From the IMG/VR virus record IMGVR_UViG_3300048927_000267, positions 1 through 41,698 of that record: a stretch of 41,698 nucleotides of DNA; one strand, written 5' to 3'. Below, one piece after another: positions 17,438-25,660 of the stretch (positions are counted from its first letter, which is position 1; each line of letters begins with the position of its first letter). The notes beneath the pieces are model-generated. The model did not search any database and was not told the origin of the DNA. It worked only from the letters and a program-made list of their open reading frames with translations. The position numbers and the translations under genes are program-made. The DNA comes from a virus.

Positions 17438-18036
17438 CAGCGGCGCGGCCCCGCCATCCAGCCACCGCCGAAGCGGGCAGTTTCCCAGCCGGTCCATTCC
17501 GGAACGACAGCGGGGTTTTCACGCGCATCGACCCGTTTGGCCTGGCTCAACGCATCCTGGTAATATTGCCAGCCAGCCTGCCGGTCATAGCTGCTGCCCG
17601 CGATCCGCGTGCCGATCTGGACAGCGAGCCGCCGGGAAAAGGCGACAGCGAACAGATCGTCCCACAGCGCCGGTTCCTCGATATCCTGCAGGAACCGAAT
17701 ATAGACCGGGCCGATACTGTTGCAGAGGATCGATCGACCCTCCAACTGATAGTCATTGTCGGAAAGGTTGAGCACCTCGACCAGGCGCAGGCATTCCGCC
17801 GGCAAGGGAAAGGAATGGGCCCACGGATACGGCACATCATCCAGCGCCTCCGCTGCCAGCCCTTTGCGAGCCATAGCGAAATTCCACATATGGTCGCGAA
17901 TGGCTGCCTGCCGACACAGCGCCCACACCGCCGCGATAGTGCGGCCGATATGCGTGTCGTCTCCGGGCGACATGATCTGATCGTCCTCGCCGATCAGCGA
18001 GGCCGCCATGTTCGCGATGGTGACATAATCCGCCAT
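17437..18036 (-). CDS. Tail tubular protein A (gp11-like)
   Basis: A 199-residue protein of the T7 gp11 adaptor family, forming the ring between portal and nozzle. Visible features are the N-terminal MADYVTIANMAASLIGEDDQ, the helical VWALCRQAAIRDHMWNFAMA with the typical R..LR/RDHxWNFA pattern, AHSFPLPAECLRLVEV, and a C-terminal helix with YYQDALSQAKRVDA. Length fits the family. It ends overlapping tail tubular B and is preceded by a 66-residue gene at 12 bp. Confidence 0.88.
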   Translation of the reverse strand: MADYVTIANMAASLIGEDDQIMSPGDDTHIGRTIAAVWALCRQAAIRDHMWNFAMARKGLAAEALDDVPYPWAHSFPLPAECLRLVEVLNLSDNDYQLEGRSILCNSIGPVYIRFLQDIEEPALWDDLFAVAFSRRLAVQIGTRIAGSSYDRQAGWQYYQDALSQAKRVDARENPAVVPEWTGWETARFGGGWMAGPRR

Positions 18037-18048
18037 CGCCTCCGCCCC

Positions 18049-18249
18049 TTAGACCTGCGGCCAGGGCGCGCGCTGGATCTGCTGACTGAAGGCTTCGAGC
18101 ATGATGATCGCCTCGCCTTTGGTCAGCTTGGTCTGATCGATGTTCAGCGACATCGTGTCGCTTTGCGCCTCGGCACTGCCGGCGGCGACCGTAACATCCT
18201 TCGCGGTAAGACCCGCGCCGCGCTTCATGGTGAGCTTGAACTGGGGCAT
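18049..18249 (-). CDS. Small protein between capsid and tail genes
   Basis: A 66-residue soluble protein (MPQFKLTMKRGAGLTAKDVT at the start, then a helix EAIIMLEAFSQQIQRA). GGAG lies six bases before the ATG at 18249; an upstream in-frame ATG at 18294 would place its coding sequence over the terminator hairpin, so I reject it. It is the first gene after the terminator at 18262-18303, so its expression may depend on read-through or its own promoter. Role unknown. Confidence 0.65.
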   Translation of the reverse strand: MPQFKLTMKRGAGLTAKDVTVAAGSAEAQSDTMSLNIDQTKLTKGEAIIMLEAFSQQIQRAPWPQV

Positions 18250-18261
18250 GACACACTCCGG

Positions 18262-18303
18262 AAAAAAGAAGGTGCCGGGGCGGCTCGACGGCACCGCCCC
18301 GGC
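18262..18303 (-). terminator. Rho-independent terminator within the structural operon
   Basis: On the minus strand a perfect 10-bp GC stem (18274-18283 with 18294-18303, arm GCCGGGGCGG) with a 10-base loop is followed by ACCTTCTTTTTT. This is a standard intrinsic terminator shape. It lies after the 146-residue structural gene and before the 66-residue gene, so it would lower transcription from capsid genes into tail genes. Confidence 0.75.
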
Positions 18304-18318
18304 TTCGACCTGAAAGGA

Positions 18319-18759
18319 TCAGGCCGAAATCGTGTATTCGATGTCGATGCCGCCGATGATGGCGGAGCCGATACCGGCGGTGCCGAGCGTCAGCCAGAGA
18401 TCTTCCTCTGCGGTGAGCTTCGCCTGCGCCCAGTTCGCCGCTTTCGGACCCAACGCCACCGGCACATCGACCGTAGTGAGCACCTTGGCGTTGACATATT
18501 TGGTCGGCGCAGCAGTCGTACCGATCGACAACGTGGCGGTGCCGAGCGTGGTGTCAGTGATGCCGGTAATCGCCTTGACCTTCGCGCCGATCGGCAACCG
18601 ACCGAGGTAGAGACGATCTGCCGCCGCCTGGGCGGTGCCAGTCGGGAAAGAGGCGGTGATGACCCGCCGCTTGGCATGAACCAGGCCGCCATCGGCCAGC
18701 TTGGGAGGGAGCGTGCCATCGGCAACGCCAACCTGTTCGAGTGCATAACGATCTGCCAT
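18319..18759 (-). CDS. Putative capsid decoration or head protein
   Basis: A 146-residue protein with alternating Val/Thr/Ala-rich stretches and many small residues (ITGITDTTLGTATLSIGTTA), suggesting a beta-sandwich. It stands directly after the major capsid gene and before a terminator, a place where decoration or head-stabilising proteins are often encoded. The ribosome site AAGGA lies about 9 bases before the ATG at 18759. A GC hairpin at 18795-18814, without a T-run, separates it from the capsid gene. Family not recognised; the capsid-surface role is inference. Confidence 0.6.
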   Translation of the reverse strand: MADRYALEQVGVADGTLPPKLADGGLVHAKRRVITASFPTGTAQAAADRLYLGRLPIGAKVKAITGITDTTLGTATLSIGTTAAPTKYVNAKVLTTVDVPVALGPKAANWAQAKLTAEEDLWLTLGTAGIGSAIIGGIDIEYTISA

Positions 18760-18818
18760 GTCCTACTTCCTTGAAAGGACGAGCTTCGATGACGGGCGGG
18801 CAAACCCACCCGCCATGA

Positions 18819-19751
18819 TCAGGCTTCGCTGTTGAGGATGATGCCGACCTTGCCGGACTGGGTACGGGAGGTCGCCACGGTCGAACTGGCGAAATACTGT
18901 TCGGCGTAGCGCTTGGTCGGCAGCTTATCGCCACCCACCGCGAACAGCTGCTCCCACTCGATCTTCGCCAGGCCGTCCTTCACCCAGAACGGGTTGCGGC
19001 GGTAGCCGCTGCCGTCGACCGTCAGGGGAGAGGCGTCGAGCATCGGATTGGACAGTTCCATTTCGATGATCGTCCACCCCAGAATGCGGGTGAAGTTGCC
19101 GGTCTGCGCGTCGATCTGGGCGCCCAGGCTCTTGAAGTCCTCCGACGTCAGCTGGACATCCTTCAGCAGATCGTCCTGCTGCTCGGCCGTCAGAACGATA
19201 AACCGTTCCTGCTGCATATCGTTGAAATTCTGCGCGAGGATCTTGCGCGCCGTGCGCAGCTTGTCCAGGTTCATGCGCTGCGCGCCCGATGCGCCGCCCT
19301 GGGTGACGGGGACAGTCATGCCGCCGGCCAGCGGGGTCAGCGTGGTGCCATCCTTGCCGGTGATCATGTTTCCATACAGACCGAACAGCGACTGATCGTC
19401 CCAATGGCGATTGATCGCGTCGCGCTGGGCAATCATGTAGCCCGAACCGATGTTGATGTTAGTGGCCAGCTTGTCGTTCCGGTCGACCAGATCGGCGACG
19501 TAGCTTTCGACCGGCTTGGTCACCCACACGCGCTCATGCGGCGTATTGGTGTATTTCGTGTCGCCGTGGCGGTCATTGCCCTTCTGGACCTTCACCGCGC
19601 CAAGAAAATCTTTCAGATCGACTTTCTCGGCACCAGCACCATCTACAGGACCGGCCGCGTGCGTATAGATCAGCGACTTGCGCTGCTGCAGCATCATTTC
19701 CAGATTGTTCTGGAACTTGGATTGAGCGGTAGTGTTGACTTGATCGGACAC
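18819..19751 (-). CDS. Major capsid protein
   Basis: A 310-residue protein. The segment RHGDTKYTNTPHERVWVTKP, followed by SYVADLVDRNDKLATNINIG and MIAQRDAINRHWDDQSLFGL, matches the conserved core of a major-capsid family of podoviruses (the Phage_capsid_2 group, as I recall it). It directly follows scaffold, as in T7 gene order. I start at GTG 19751 with AAGGG nine bases upstream; a longer ATG form from 19820 has no clear ribosome site and an atypical N-terminus. It is flanked by hairpins on both sides, in keeping with separate control of the most abundant virion protein. Confidence 0.82.
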   Translation of the reverse strand: MSDQVNTTAQSKFQNNLEMMLQQRKSLIYTHAAGPVDGAGAEKVDLKDFLGAVKVQKGNDRHGDTKYTNTPHERVWVTKPVESYVADLVDRNDKLATNINIGSGYMIAQRDAINRHWDDQSLFGLYGNMITGKDGTTLTPLAGGMTVPVTQGGASGAQRMNLDKLRTARKILAQNFNDMQQERFIVLTAEQQDDLLKDVQLTSEDFKSLGAQIDAQTGNFTRILGWTIIEMELSNPMLDASPLTVDGSGYRRNPFWVKDGLAKIEWEQLFAVGGDKLPTKRYAEQYFASSTVATSRTQSGKVGIILNSEA

Positions 19752-19900
19752 GATATGCCCTTTCGAAAATCGGAGTTGAGGCCAATTTGCGAAGGGCTTG
19801 CCGGACGAATGCCGGGCCACTCTATCGTTTAACGCCCGCGATCGGCGCCCCGTTCGGGGAGAGCTCCGGGCCGCGAAGGGCTTGCCAGAGACTTAAAGTG

Positions 19901-19926
19901 TCGGGGAGATCGACCGATCCCCCCGA
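19901..19926 (-). other. Hairpin upstream of the capsid gene
   Basis: An 11-bp inverted repeat with one mismatch (TCGGGGAGATC and GATCCCCCCGA) and a four-base loop lies in the 212-bp gap between scaffold and capsid genes. No T-run follows, so it is not a clear terminator. It could be an RNA-processing or stability element of the capsid transcript. I see no gene in 19752-19963. Confidence 0.4.
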
Positions 19927-19963
19927 ACCGGAAGCCGTTAAATCTCAAAGCGCGACTCGCCTG

Positions 19964-20890
19964 TCAAGCGCGCTTTTTGGCCTCCTGATCAATCACATCG
20001 TTCAACCGATCCCAGCGCTGCCGTTCGGCGGTGCCGGGCGTCATGATCTTGTCCATGATCGACTGATCGGCCTTCATCCGGTTGATCTCGGCTTGCGCTT
20101 CTGATGCCGACACGCCGAACCGGCCCGAGCCGCCGGTGATGAGTGTATCCTCCGCAATGCCGCCGCCGATCTTCGCCAGGAACTTGAGAGCTTCATCCGA
20201 ACCCCAGGCCGCCTGCAACTGCGCCACCTTCGACCGATCAAGGCCAAGACCACGCATCGCCGCCTGACAATCCGCCAGTTTTGCATCCTTGTCGGCGCCC
20301 CAGGCCTTGAGCTGCGCCTGCGTCAGATCGTCCTGGCGCTTCACCTCCGCGATATGATCCTCGACCTGCTGTGCGACATAGGCATTGGCGACAGCCTCGA
20401 AGCCCGCCTTGGGCAAGCCATTCTCATGCGCGATCGCCGCCAGCTTGCCGATCATGTCGCCGTCGAGTTCCAGCCCGCCACTGGTTTCCGGCAGCTTGAT
20501 CTCATAGCCCTCGGCATTCTCCGGCACACCGATCCCCGCACGAAACGCAGCGACCTCCTCGGCACTGGCGCCCTCACCGGGCACTTTCACCCGCCCGCTG
20601 TCATGCAAACCCTTTTCGGCGGAGCGATAGGCCTTCACCAGGCCATCGAGATCCTTGAACCCCTTTGCCTTGATGTAGTCGCGATTGCTGGCCGTCTCCC
20701 CCTCTCCAATGTCGCCCGAAATGCCGCCATACCAGTCCGGATCGATGACAGCGCCTTCGCCACCGCCGTTGCCCCCATCGGCACCGCCGCCCAGCGCTTC
20801 ACTGCCATCGGCCGCGCCACCGTCGCCGCCATTATTGCCACCGTCACCGCCGCCCAGAAGCGCCGCTGCCCCACCCACGTCAAAGTCCAT
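19964..20890 (-). CDS. Capsid scaffolding protein
   Basis: A 308-residue acidic protein with a very Gly-rich N-terminus (residues 5-50), a middle segment with KGFKDLDGLVKAYRSAEKGL, EDHIAEVKRQDDLTQAQLKA forming a long helix, and a basic end (RLNDVIDQEAKKRA). This layout, acidic and helical with a positive C-terminal helix that docks on capsid protein, is that of podovirus scaffold proteins. Its place between the connector region and the capsid gene is that of T7 gene 9. The first 11 bases overlap the Bbp19-like gene. Confidence 0.82.
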   Translation of the reverse strand: MDFDVGGAAALLGGGDGGNNGGDGGAADGSEALGGGADGGNGGGEGAVIDPDWYGGISGDIGEGETASNRDYIKAKGFKDLDGLVKAYRSAEKGLHDSGRVKVPGEGASAEEVAAFRAGIGVPENAEGYEIKLPETSGGLELDGDMIGKLAAIAHENGLPKAGFEAVANAYVAQQVEDHIAEVKRQDDLTQAQLKAWGADKDAKLADCQAAMRGLGLDRSKVAQLQAAWGSDEALKFLAKIGGGIAEDTLITGGSGRFGVSASEAQAEINRMKADQSIMDKIMTPGTAERQRWDRLNDVIDQEAKKRA

Positions 20891-21233
20891 CGTCGACCTC
20901 CATCATCATTTGGACCGTTTTTTCATCAAGATTGAGAAAGCTCATCAGCCGCAGCCACACCTCGCGACGCCCCTCGCGGCGCGCCATGATCAGCGGATCG
21001 GGCGCGAACGCCGTCGTCTGCGCGAAACAAAAATCGCGAAGGTCGGCCAGCACCGCCTCCGCATCGCGCTTGAGCAGGCTGTTTTCCCCAAAGAACACGC
21101 GCTCCGCCGCCGCCTCGACACCTTCCTGTTCCAGTTCAACCACCTGCGGTTCAGCCATGAACAGGCGCTTGAAGGCGCGCGACTGGACGATCGCGCGCAC
21201 GCGCTTCATGTTGCGGACCTGCGTTGCACTCAT
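20880..21233 (-). CDS. Bbp19-like virion protein
   Basis: A 117-residue protein. The C-terminal half reads LADLRDFCFAQTTAFAPDPL, then ARREGRREVWLRLMSFLNLD, which is the pattern of the Bbp19 family first noted in the Bordetella podovirus BPP-1. In these phages the gene sits beside portal and scaffold, as here. The N-terminal part has a VFFGENSLLKRDAEAVL helix. A structural or assembly role is inferred; no enzymatic motif. It overlaps the portal stop by four bases. Confidence 0.72.
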   Translation of the reverse strand: MSATQVRNMKRVRAIVQSRAFKRLFMAEPQVVELEQEGVEAAAERVFFGENSLLKRDAEAVLADLRDFCFAQTTAFAPDPLIMARREGRREVWLRLMSFLNLDEKTVQMMMEVDDGL

Positions 21234-22873
21234 AGCCCACCTGCGATCTGGTTGCCCTGCGCCATGTCCTTGTACGCGCCGGCGACGGCCGCCATCTGTT
21301 CGGCCGTCTGCTGCTGCATCTCCGCATCAGCCCGCGCCTGGCGTTTCGCGGCAACCTTGTCCGGCGTCGCGATCCAGCTCGGCCGCACACCCAGCACATC
21401 CGCCAGGCCGGGCGCCGCCGTGTCGGTATCGACATGATCCCAGACGCCAGGATCTACCTGCGCCATAGGCGTCATCGCCTCAATCCAGCGCGTGAAGCCT
21501 GCGCCCTCTCCGGCGCGAGCCATCCGGGACAGAGGATTTTCATAATAGACCATCGGCGAAGCGCCCGCCTCGCGCACGACGTCAGGGAAGGGATCGACCT
21601 GCCCAGCGGACATCGCCAACTCCAGATCGCGGAGCGTGACGGGGTTCTGCTTTTCGGTTTCGAACCGATCGGCATAGGGCTCTACCAGCGCGCCCTGTTT
21701 GGCCGCGATCTCCAGCACGGCCTGCGCCGATCGCTGCACCGCCTGGTCCTGCCGCAGCAGCATCCAGAAATCTTCCAGGAACTCGGTGCGGATGACATTG
21801 CGCTCACCCTCGAGCAGTTCGATGCCTACGGGCAGATCGCCACCTTGAGGGATGGCCTTCACCAGTAAATTCCCCGCATGATCCACCAGACCGGGATTGA
21901 GCCCGCCAGGCTTGGTCGACAGGCTGGTGATGCCGTCGTCGTCATAGAAGGCGAGGGCGGGATCGACCGCCTTGTGTCCGGCGCGCAGGATCGTCTGCGC
22001 CATGACGTTGGCGCCCATGATCGACGGCAGGACATTGCTCGCAGGCGACCGCCCATATTTCTCGCCCGACGCCGTGTCGTGCCGAGACACGCTGATCGGC
22101 ATGGTGCGGAACCCGCCGCGGTTGAGGATCCATTTCTCCTCCATCGCGATGTACGTCGAAGAGACAGGCTTGCCGCGATAGTCGAGCCGATCGGGCTCCA
22201 GATCGCCATTGGGGCGAACGACGTGCAGCACTTCGAATTCATGATGCGCCTTGTCGTTTTTGATCGCCTCGCGCATTTTTGGCGTCAGGCCATCCTCGCC
22301 GAATAGTTGGCGCAACTGGCGGGCAGAGCGCTTGAAGCACCGACGCACCGTGTCGACCTCGCCCACCACATCGGTATCGATGTAACATTCATGCAAGGGC
22401 AGGGACCGGTAAAACAGCCCCTTGCCACGAAGCTCGCCGTTCCACATCGGCGCCGTGCCATAGCTGCCCGTTTGCCGAAAATCCTCAAAGGCGGCAGTGC
22501 CGAACGCGGCGCCGGGGCGATAGCGGATCGCATAAAGCCGATCACCAGCGGCCTCGCACCAGCGCCGGACCTCCGGCAGCTTGTCGAGATCCTTATCGGC
22601 GAAACGGATCTTGATATATTGCTCACGCTTGGGCAGCGTGATGGAGCGCATAGCGGCGGCAAAGCGGCCAAGGCTCTGCACCGCCGTCACATCGAAATTG
22701 CTCTGCCCGCGACGGTTGCCGGGCGTCTGCCCCAGAAAACCGCCAGCGCTGTTCGGATTGACCCGCTCCTCGATGTCGCGCCACATGCCCTCATAGGGCG
22801 CCCGCTCATTCTTGTTGCGGTCGAGCTCGGCGAGCTCGCGCTTGACCAGCGCTTCATCCTGATTTTCGTCCAT
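21230..22873 (-). CDS. Portal (head-to-tail connector, T7 gp8-like)
   Basis: A 547-residue protein of the T7-type head-tail connecting family. Signs are the N-terminal RNKNERAPYEGMWRDIEERV, FDVTAVQSLGRFAAAMRSIT, the ECYIDTDV-type middle, the YGRSPASNVLPSIMGANVMA segment and an Ala/Gln-rich C-terminal helix. It forms the twelve-fold DNA gate at one capsid vertex on which terminase docks. The protein has normal length for the family. It is followed by the Bbp19-like gene with a four-base overlap and preceded by a 58-bp gap with a strong hairpin. Confidence 0.9.
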   Translation of the reverse strand: MDENQDEALVKRELAELDRNKNERAPYEGMWRDIEERVNPNSAGGFLGQTPGNRRGQSNFDVTAVQSLGRFAAAMRSITLPKREQYIKIRFADKDLDKLPEVRRWCEAAGDRLYAIRYRPGAAFGTAAFEDFRQTGSYGTAPMWNGELRGKGLFYRSLPLHECYIDTDVVGEVDTVRRCFKRSARQLRQLFGEDGLTPKMREAIKNDKAHHEFEVLHVVRPNGDLEPDRLDYRGKPVSSTYIAMEEKWILNRGGFRTMPISVSRHDTASGEKYGRSPASNVLPSIMGANVMAQTILRAGHKAVDPALAFYDDDGITSLSTKPGGLNPGLVDHAGNLLVKAIPQGGDLPVGIELLEGERNVIRTEFLEDFWMLLRQDQAVQRSAQAVLEIAAKQGALVEPYADRFETEKQNPVTLRDLELAMSAGQVDPFPDVVREAGASPMVYYENPLSRMARAGEGAGFTRWIEAMTPMAQVDPGVWDHVDTDTAAPGLADVLGVRPSWIATPDKVAAKRQARADAEMQQQTAEQMAAVAGAYKDMAQGNQIAGGL

Positions 22874-22894
22874 CCTTCACGCCCCGCCCTTGGG

Positions 22895-22923
22895 GGCGAA
22901 CCGGCCGCCGATGCCGGTTCGCC
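22895..22923 (-). other. Perfect 11-bp hairpin upstream of the portal gene
   Basis: GGCGAACCGGC (22895-22905) and GCCGGTTCGCC (22913-22923) form a perfect 11-bp stem with a seven-base loop, placed in the short gap between the RyR-domain gene and the portal start. No T-run follows on the minus strand, so a simple intrinsic terminator is unlikely. It may be an RNA-processing, attenuation or translation-control structure. Confidence 0.55.
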
Positions 22924-22931
22924 CGATCACA

Positions 22932-23849
22932 TCAGAAAAAGATATCGTTGCTCAACTGATATTTCTGGCCGGCGCCGACCAGCAGCCGTTCCGGCCGAGC
23001 CGACCAGGCCACCTGTTTCCCATCGAGCAGCAGGGCGAAGCCCGCGACATGATAGGGTTGCGCACCCGGCCCGGGGCCCTCGATCGTCACCGGCTCGCGC
23101 AACATCAACCCCAGCGCATGATCGGCCCACGCATCGCCCTCGACGACGATCGGCGTCACCCCGCTGTCGCGCGCGCCATCTCCGAACAGGATTTCGACCT
23201 TGTCCGCCGCCGCGATCTTTGCGCGAAGCTCATCGCGATCGATCTGGTCGATAATGGCCAGTTTGCGCGGCTTGCCCGAAGCCTTCTCACCCGCCGCTAC
23301 CTTGGCGGCTTTCGCCTTTGCATTGGCCGCATCCAGCTTCGCCTGCAGATCCTTTACCTCCGCCTGGGCACTTTCGAGCTGCGCGCTCGTATCAGCATGC
23401 CCGGCAATTTCCACCGTCAGCGCTTGATCCAGTTCGGCGATCCGCCCCTCGCTCGATCCGATTTCGGAGGAGCTGTCCGACAGCAGCGGGTAAGCTGCAT
23501 GCACCACGGCCTGAAACAAAATGTCCTTTTCCTGTTGCTCCAGCGGCAGATCGGCGAACGGGACGATGCAGGGGTGGGTTTTCTTCTCCGCATCCTTCAC
23601 CTCGCCATAGACCCAACCATCGGCGAGCTTTTGCGCCATCCAGCTATCATGGCTGGCCGAAGCGTCAGCGTCGGGATTAAGCACATGAAACTCTACACCT
23701 TTGAGAACCGTTTCCTGCTGCCAACCCGGCGCATCGTCCCAGGGCAATTGACTGTCATCACCGATCGCGATGCAATGCGCCCTGTTCACCGCATGCGCGA
23801 CCTGCGCTGTCGCGAGGGCAGCCGCCGCCAAAATTATCACCTGTGTCAT
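22932..23849 (-). CDS. RyR-domain protein between terminase and portal
   Basis: A 305-residue protein. Residues about 15-120 show the RyR domain pattern known from ryanodine receptors and scattered phage and bacterial proteins: AVNRAHCIAIGD, ASASHDSWMAQKLADGWVYG, EVKDAEKKTHPCIVPFADLP, then EKDILFQAVV. A coiled coil follows (about 130-195; LDQALTVEIAG..LQAKLDAANAKAKAAK) and a third part ends in YQLSNDIFF. The first residues are hydrophobic (MTQVIILAAAALATAQVAHA) and could be a weak signal or the first helix of the domain. Position between the terminase and portal genes is stable packaging/assembly territory. Its function is unknown. Confidence 0.72.
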   Translation of the reverse strand: MTQVIILAAAALATAQVAHAVNRAHCIAIGDDSQLPWDDAPGWQQETVLKGVEFHVLNPDADASASHDSWMAQKLADGWVYGEVKDAEKKTHPCIVPFADLPLEQQEKDILFQAVVHAAYPLLSDSSSEIGSSEGRIAELDQALTVEIAGHADTSAQLESAQAEVKDLQAKLDAANAKAKAAKVAAGEKASGKPRKLAIIDQIDRDELRAKIAAADKVEILFGDGARDSGVTPIVVEGDAWADHALGLMLREPVTIEGPGPGAQPYHVAGFALLLDGKQVAWSARPERLLVGAGQKYQLSNDIFF

Positions 23850-23860
23850 GATTTCTCCTT

Positions 23861-24088
23861 TCAGCTACCGAGCGTCGTCTTGCCGCCAGCGGAGGCCTCG
23901 GCGCCCCCCGTGCCGGTCAGGATGTCCGCCGCGCCACCCTTGCGCCGCAGCAGTTCATCATTGGCCTGGATCTGGGCTGCGGCGTCGTCGCGCGTCGCGG
24001 TGGGGAGGGCGTTCGGCACCTTCCCCGGCGTGGCCACCAGCCCCACCGCCTTCAAAACCCCCGTCACCGCTTTCCGCACGAACGCCAT
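23861..24088 (-). CDS. Small protein after the large terminase
   Basis: A 75-residue basic protein with a short hydrophobic N-terminal stretch (VRKAVTGVLKAVGLVATPG), then DDAAAQIQANDELLRRKGGA and a Gly/Thr-rich tail. Proteins with a similar end (GGAADILTGTGGAEA) are, from memory, common next to portal or terminase genes of podoviruses. Probable minor virion protein; no specific role can be given. Confidence 0.6.
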   Translation of the reverse strand: MAFVRKAVTGVLKAVGLVATPGKVPNALPTATRDDAAAQIQANDELLRRKGGAADILTGTGGAEASAGGKTTLGS

Positions 24089-24097
24089 AAAACCTCC

Positions 24098-25660
24098 TCA
24101 AAATCCCCGCAGAACATCGAAATCGCTGTCATTCACGACGCGCCGACCAGACCCACGCGGATCTCGGCCGCGAATTTTCGTGATGACATGCTCGCCCTCG
24201 AGGGCGGCGTATTGCTCGGCATCGACCACATGCGTGAAGATCGTGTCGGCGACTTCCATCGAACCGCGCGTTTCGCCCGTCGAAAGCTGGGCCTTCTGGT
24301 AGCGATAGCCCCCGCTATGCGCCTTGATCAGGTGCGAACAGGCCTGGTTGACGTGATAGCCATCCCGCTCCGACTGCGCCTTCCAGATCGCTTCCTGCCG
24401 AAGCGCCTCGCGATTGCTTTTCGCCCGCCGGATCGGGCCCAGGCCGATCGCGGCCTGGCACGCGAGGATCCAGTCATGTTCATTGTCTTCGCGATCGTCG
24501 GCGGCGAAAGCGGCAGGATCGGCGACCAGGCGGACATCATCGGCCGTGACGCCGGGAAAATGCTCCAGCGCGGCGGCGCGCACTTTCTTGCCGAACGCCG
24601 TCGGGCCCATCTTGAGCAGCTTCCCCTTTTTCGCGCGGTCGAGGTTCACGACCTCGCGATGGGTGCGGATCTGATTATATTCATTCCGCTGCAGGAAAAC
24701 CGCCGCCGCGAACAACCCCTGGTCAAGCCCGACGATCAACTTGCGCTTGCGCATCCATTCGGTCGGTCGGACATGCAGGCCATGCGCGAATTCGCCATTG
24801 ACCGGCAGACCGTGCATCAGTGCGACCGGCTTGTTATGCACCATGCGGTCGACATAGCCGGGCTTATGCTTGTTCGCGGCGATCTGCAGGACGTAATAGC
24901 CCCTGCCGTTGGGCAGGTTGTGCAGATTTTCCGCGTCCGCTTCCATGCCGCCGGGCTGCACGAACGTCTCGATCAGGTCGCGGCCGTTCAGCGCGGTCTC
25001 CAGCATCGCCTTGTCCTCATCGGACATGCCGGCCAGATCCTTGTCGAAAGCCAGCTCATAGGCGTGGTTCTCGACATCGGGCATGTTCATCGAGATGATG
25101 ATCTGCGGATCGACCACGCTCGACGGGTCAAGATCACTGAAACGACCGACGCGGCCCGTCAGATAGGGCACCAGGTCGGCGGGCTGGAGATCCGCCTCAT
25201 CGATGATGACGGCGTTGACTTCCCAGCCGCGACAGGCTTCCTCGACCGTCTGCGTGCCGATCGCCCGGAACTCATATTCGATATCGAGGATTTCGAGCAC
25301 GGCGCCCGACTGGGCGTCACGCCGGATAACCTTGCGGAACCGATGGGTACGCGGCGCGGACCAACTGAACTTCCCCTCGCTTTCAGGAACGATCGTATGC
25401 CAGGATTTGATCGTGGTACTGTCGAGGCTGGGATAGCTTTCGCGGATGACGCCGATGCGCGCCTTGCGCACCAGCACCCCATTGACCACCCGGCCGCCCT
25501 GCTGCGCACCGACGACCAGGCCGCATTGCAGCGCCGCCATGGTCTTACCCGAGCCCACCGGCCCGATGATGATCTTGATGAACGCCCGCGACCGCATGAA
25601 CGCATCCGCGATCGGGCCTGGCGAGCGCAGCAGCCGCCGCTGAAGATCCCGCGTCGTCAT
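24098..25660 (-). CDS. Terminase large subunit
   Basis: A 520-residue packaging motor. The Walker A motif GPVGSGKT is at residues 33-40, Walker B with acidic switch AVIIDEAD at about 150-157, and a coupling segment follows at IIISMN. The nuclease half begins near GLDQG (Asp313) and contains VADPAAF with a second acidic residue; a further acidic site is expected near the C-terminus (SMEVADTI). The ATPase pumps DNA into the capsid through the portal and the RNase-H-like nuclease cuts the concatemer. The start overlaps the small-subunit stop by ATGA. All visible motifs look intact. Confidence 0.92.
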   Translation of the reverse strand: MTTRDLQRRLLRSPGPIADAFMRSRAFIKIIIGPVGSGKTMAALQCGLVVGAQQGGRVVNGVLVRKARIGVIRESYPSLDSTTIKSWHTIVPESEGKFSWSAPRTHRFRKVIRRDAQSGAVLEILDIEYEFRAIGTQTVEEACRGWEVNAVIIDEADLQPADLVPYLTGRVGRFSDLDPSSVVDPQIIISMNMPDVENHAYELAFDKDLAGMSDEDKAMLETALNGRDLIETFVQPGGMEADAENLHNLPNGRGYYVLQIAANKHKPGYVDRMVHNKPVALMHGLPVNGEFAHGLHVRPTEWMRKRKLIVGLDQGLFAAAVFLQRNEYNQIRTHREVVNLDRAKKGKLLKMGPTAFGKKVRAAALEHFPGVTADDVRLVADPAAFAADDREDNEHDWILACQAAIGLGPIRRAKSNREALRQEAIWKAQSERDGYHVNQACSHLIKAHSGGYRYQKAQLSTGETRGSMEVADTIFTHVVDAEQYAALEGEHVITKIRGRDPRGSGRRVVNDSDFDVLRGF

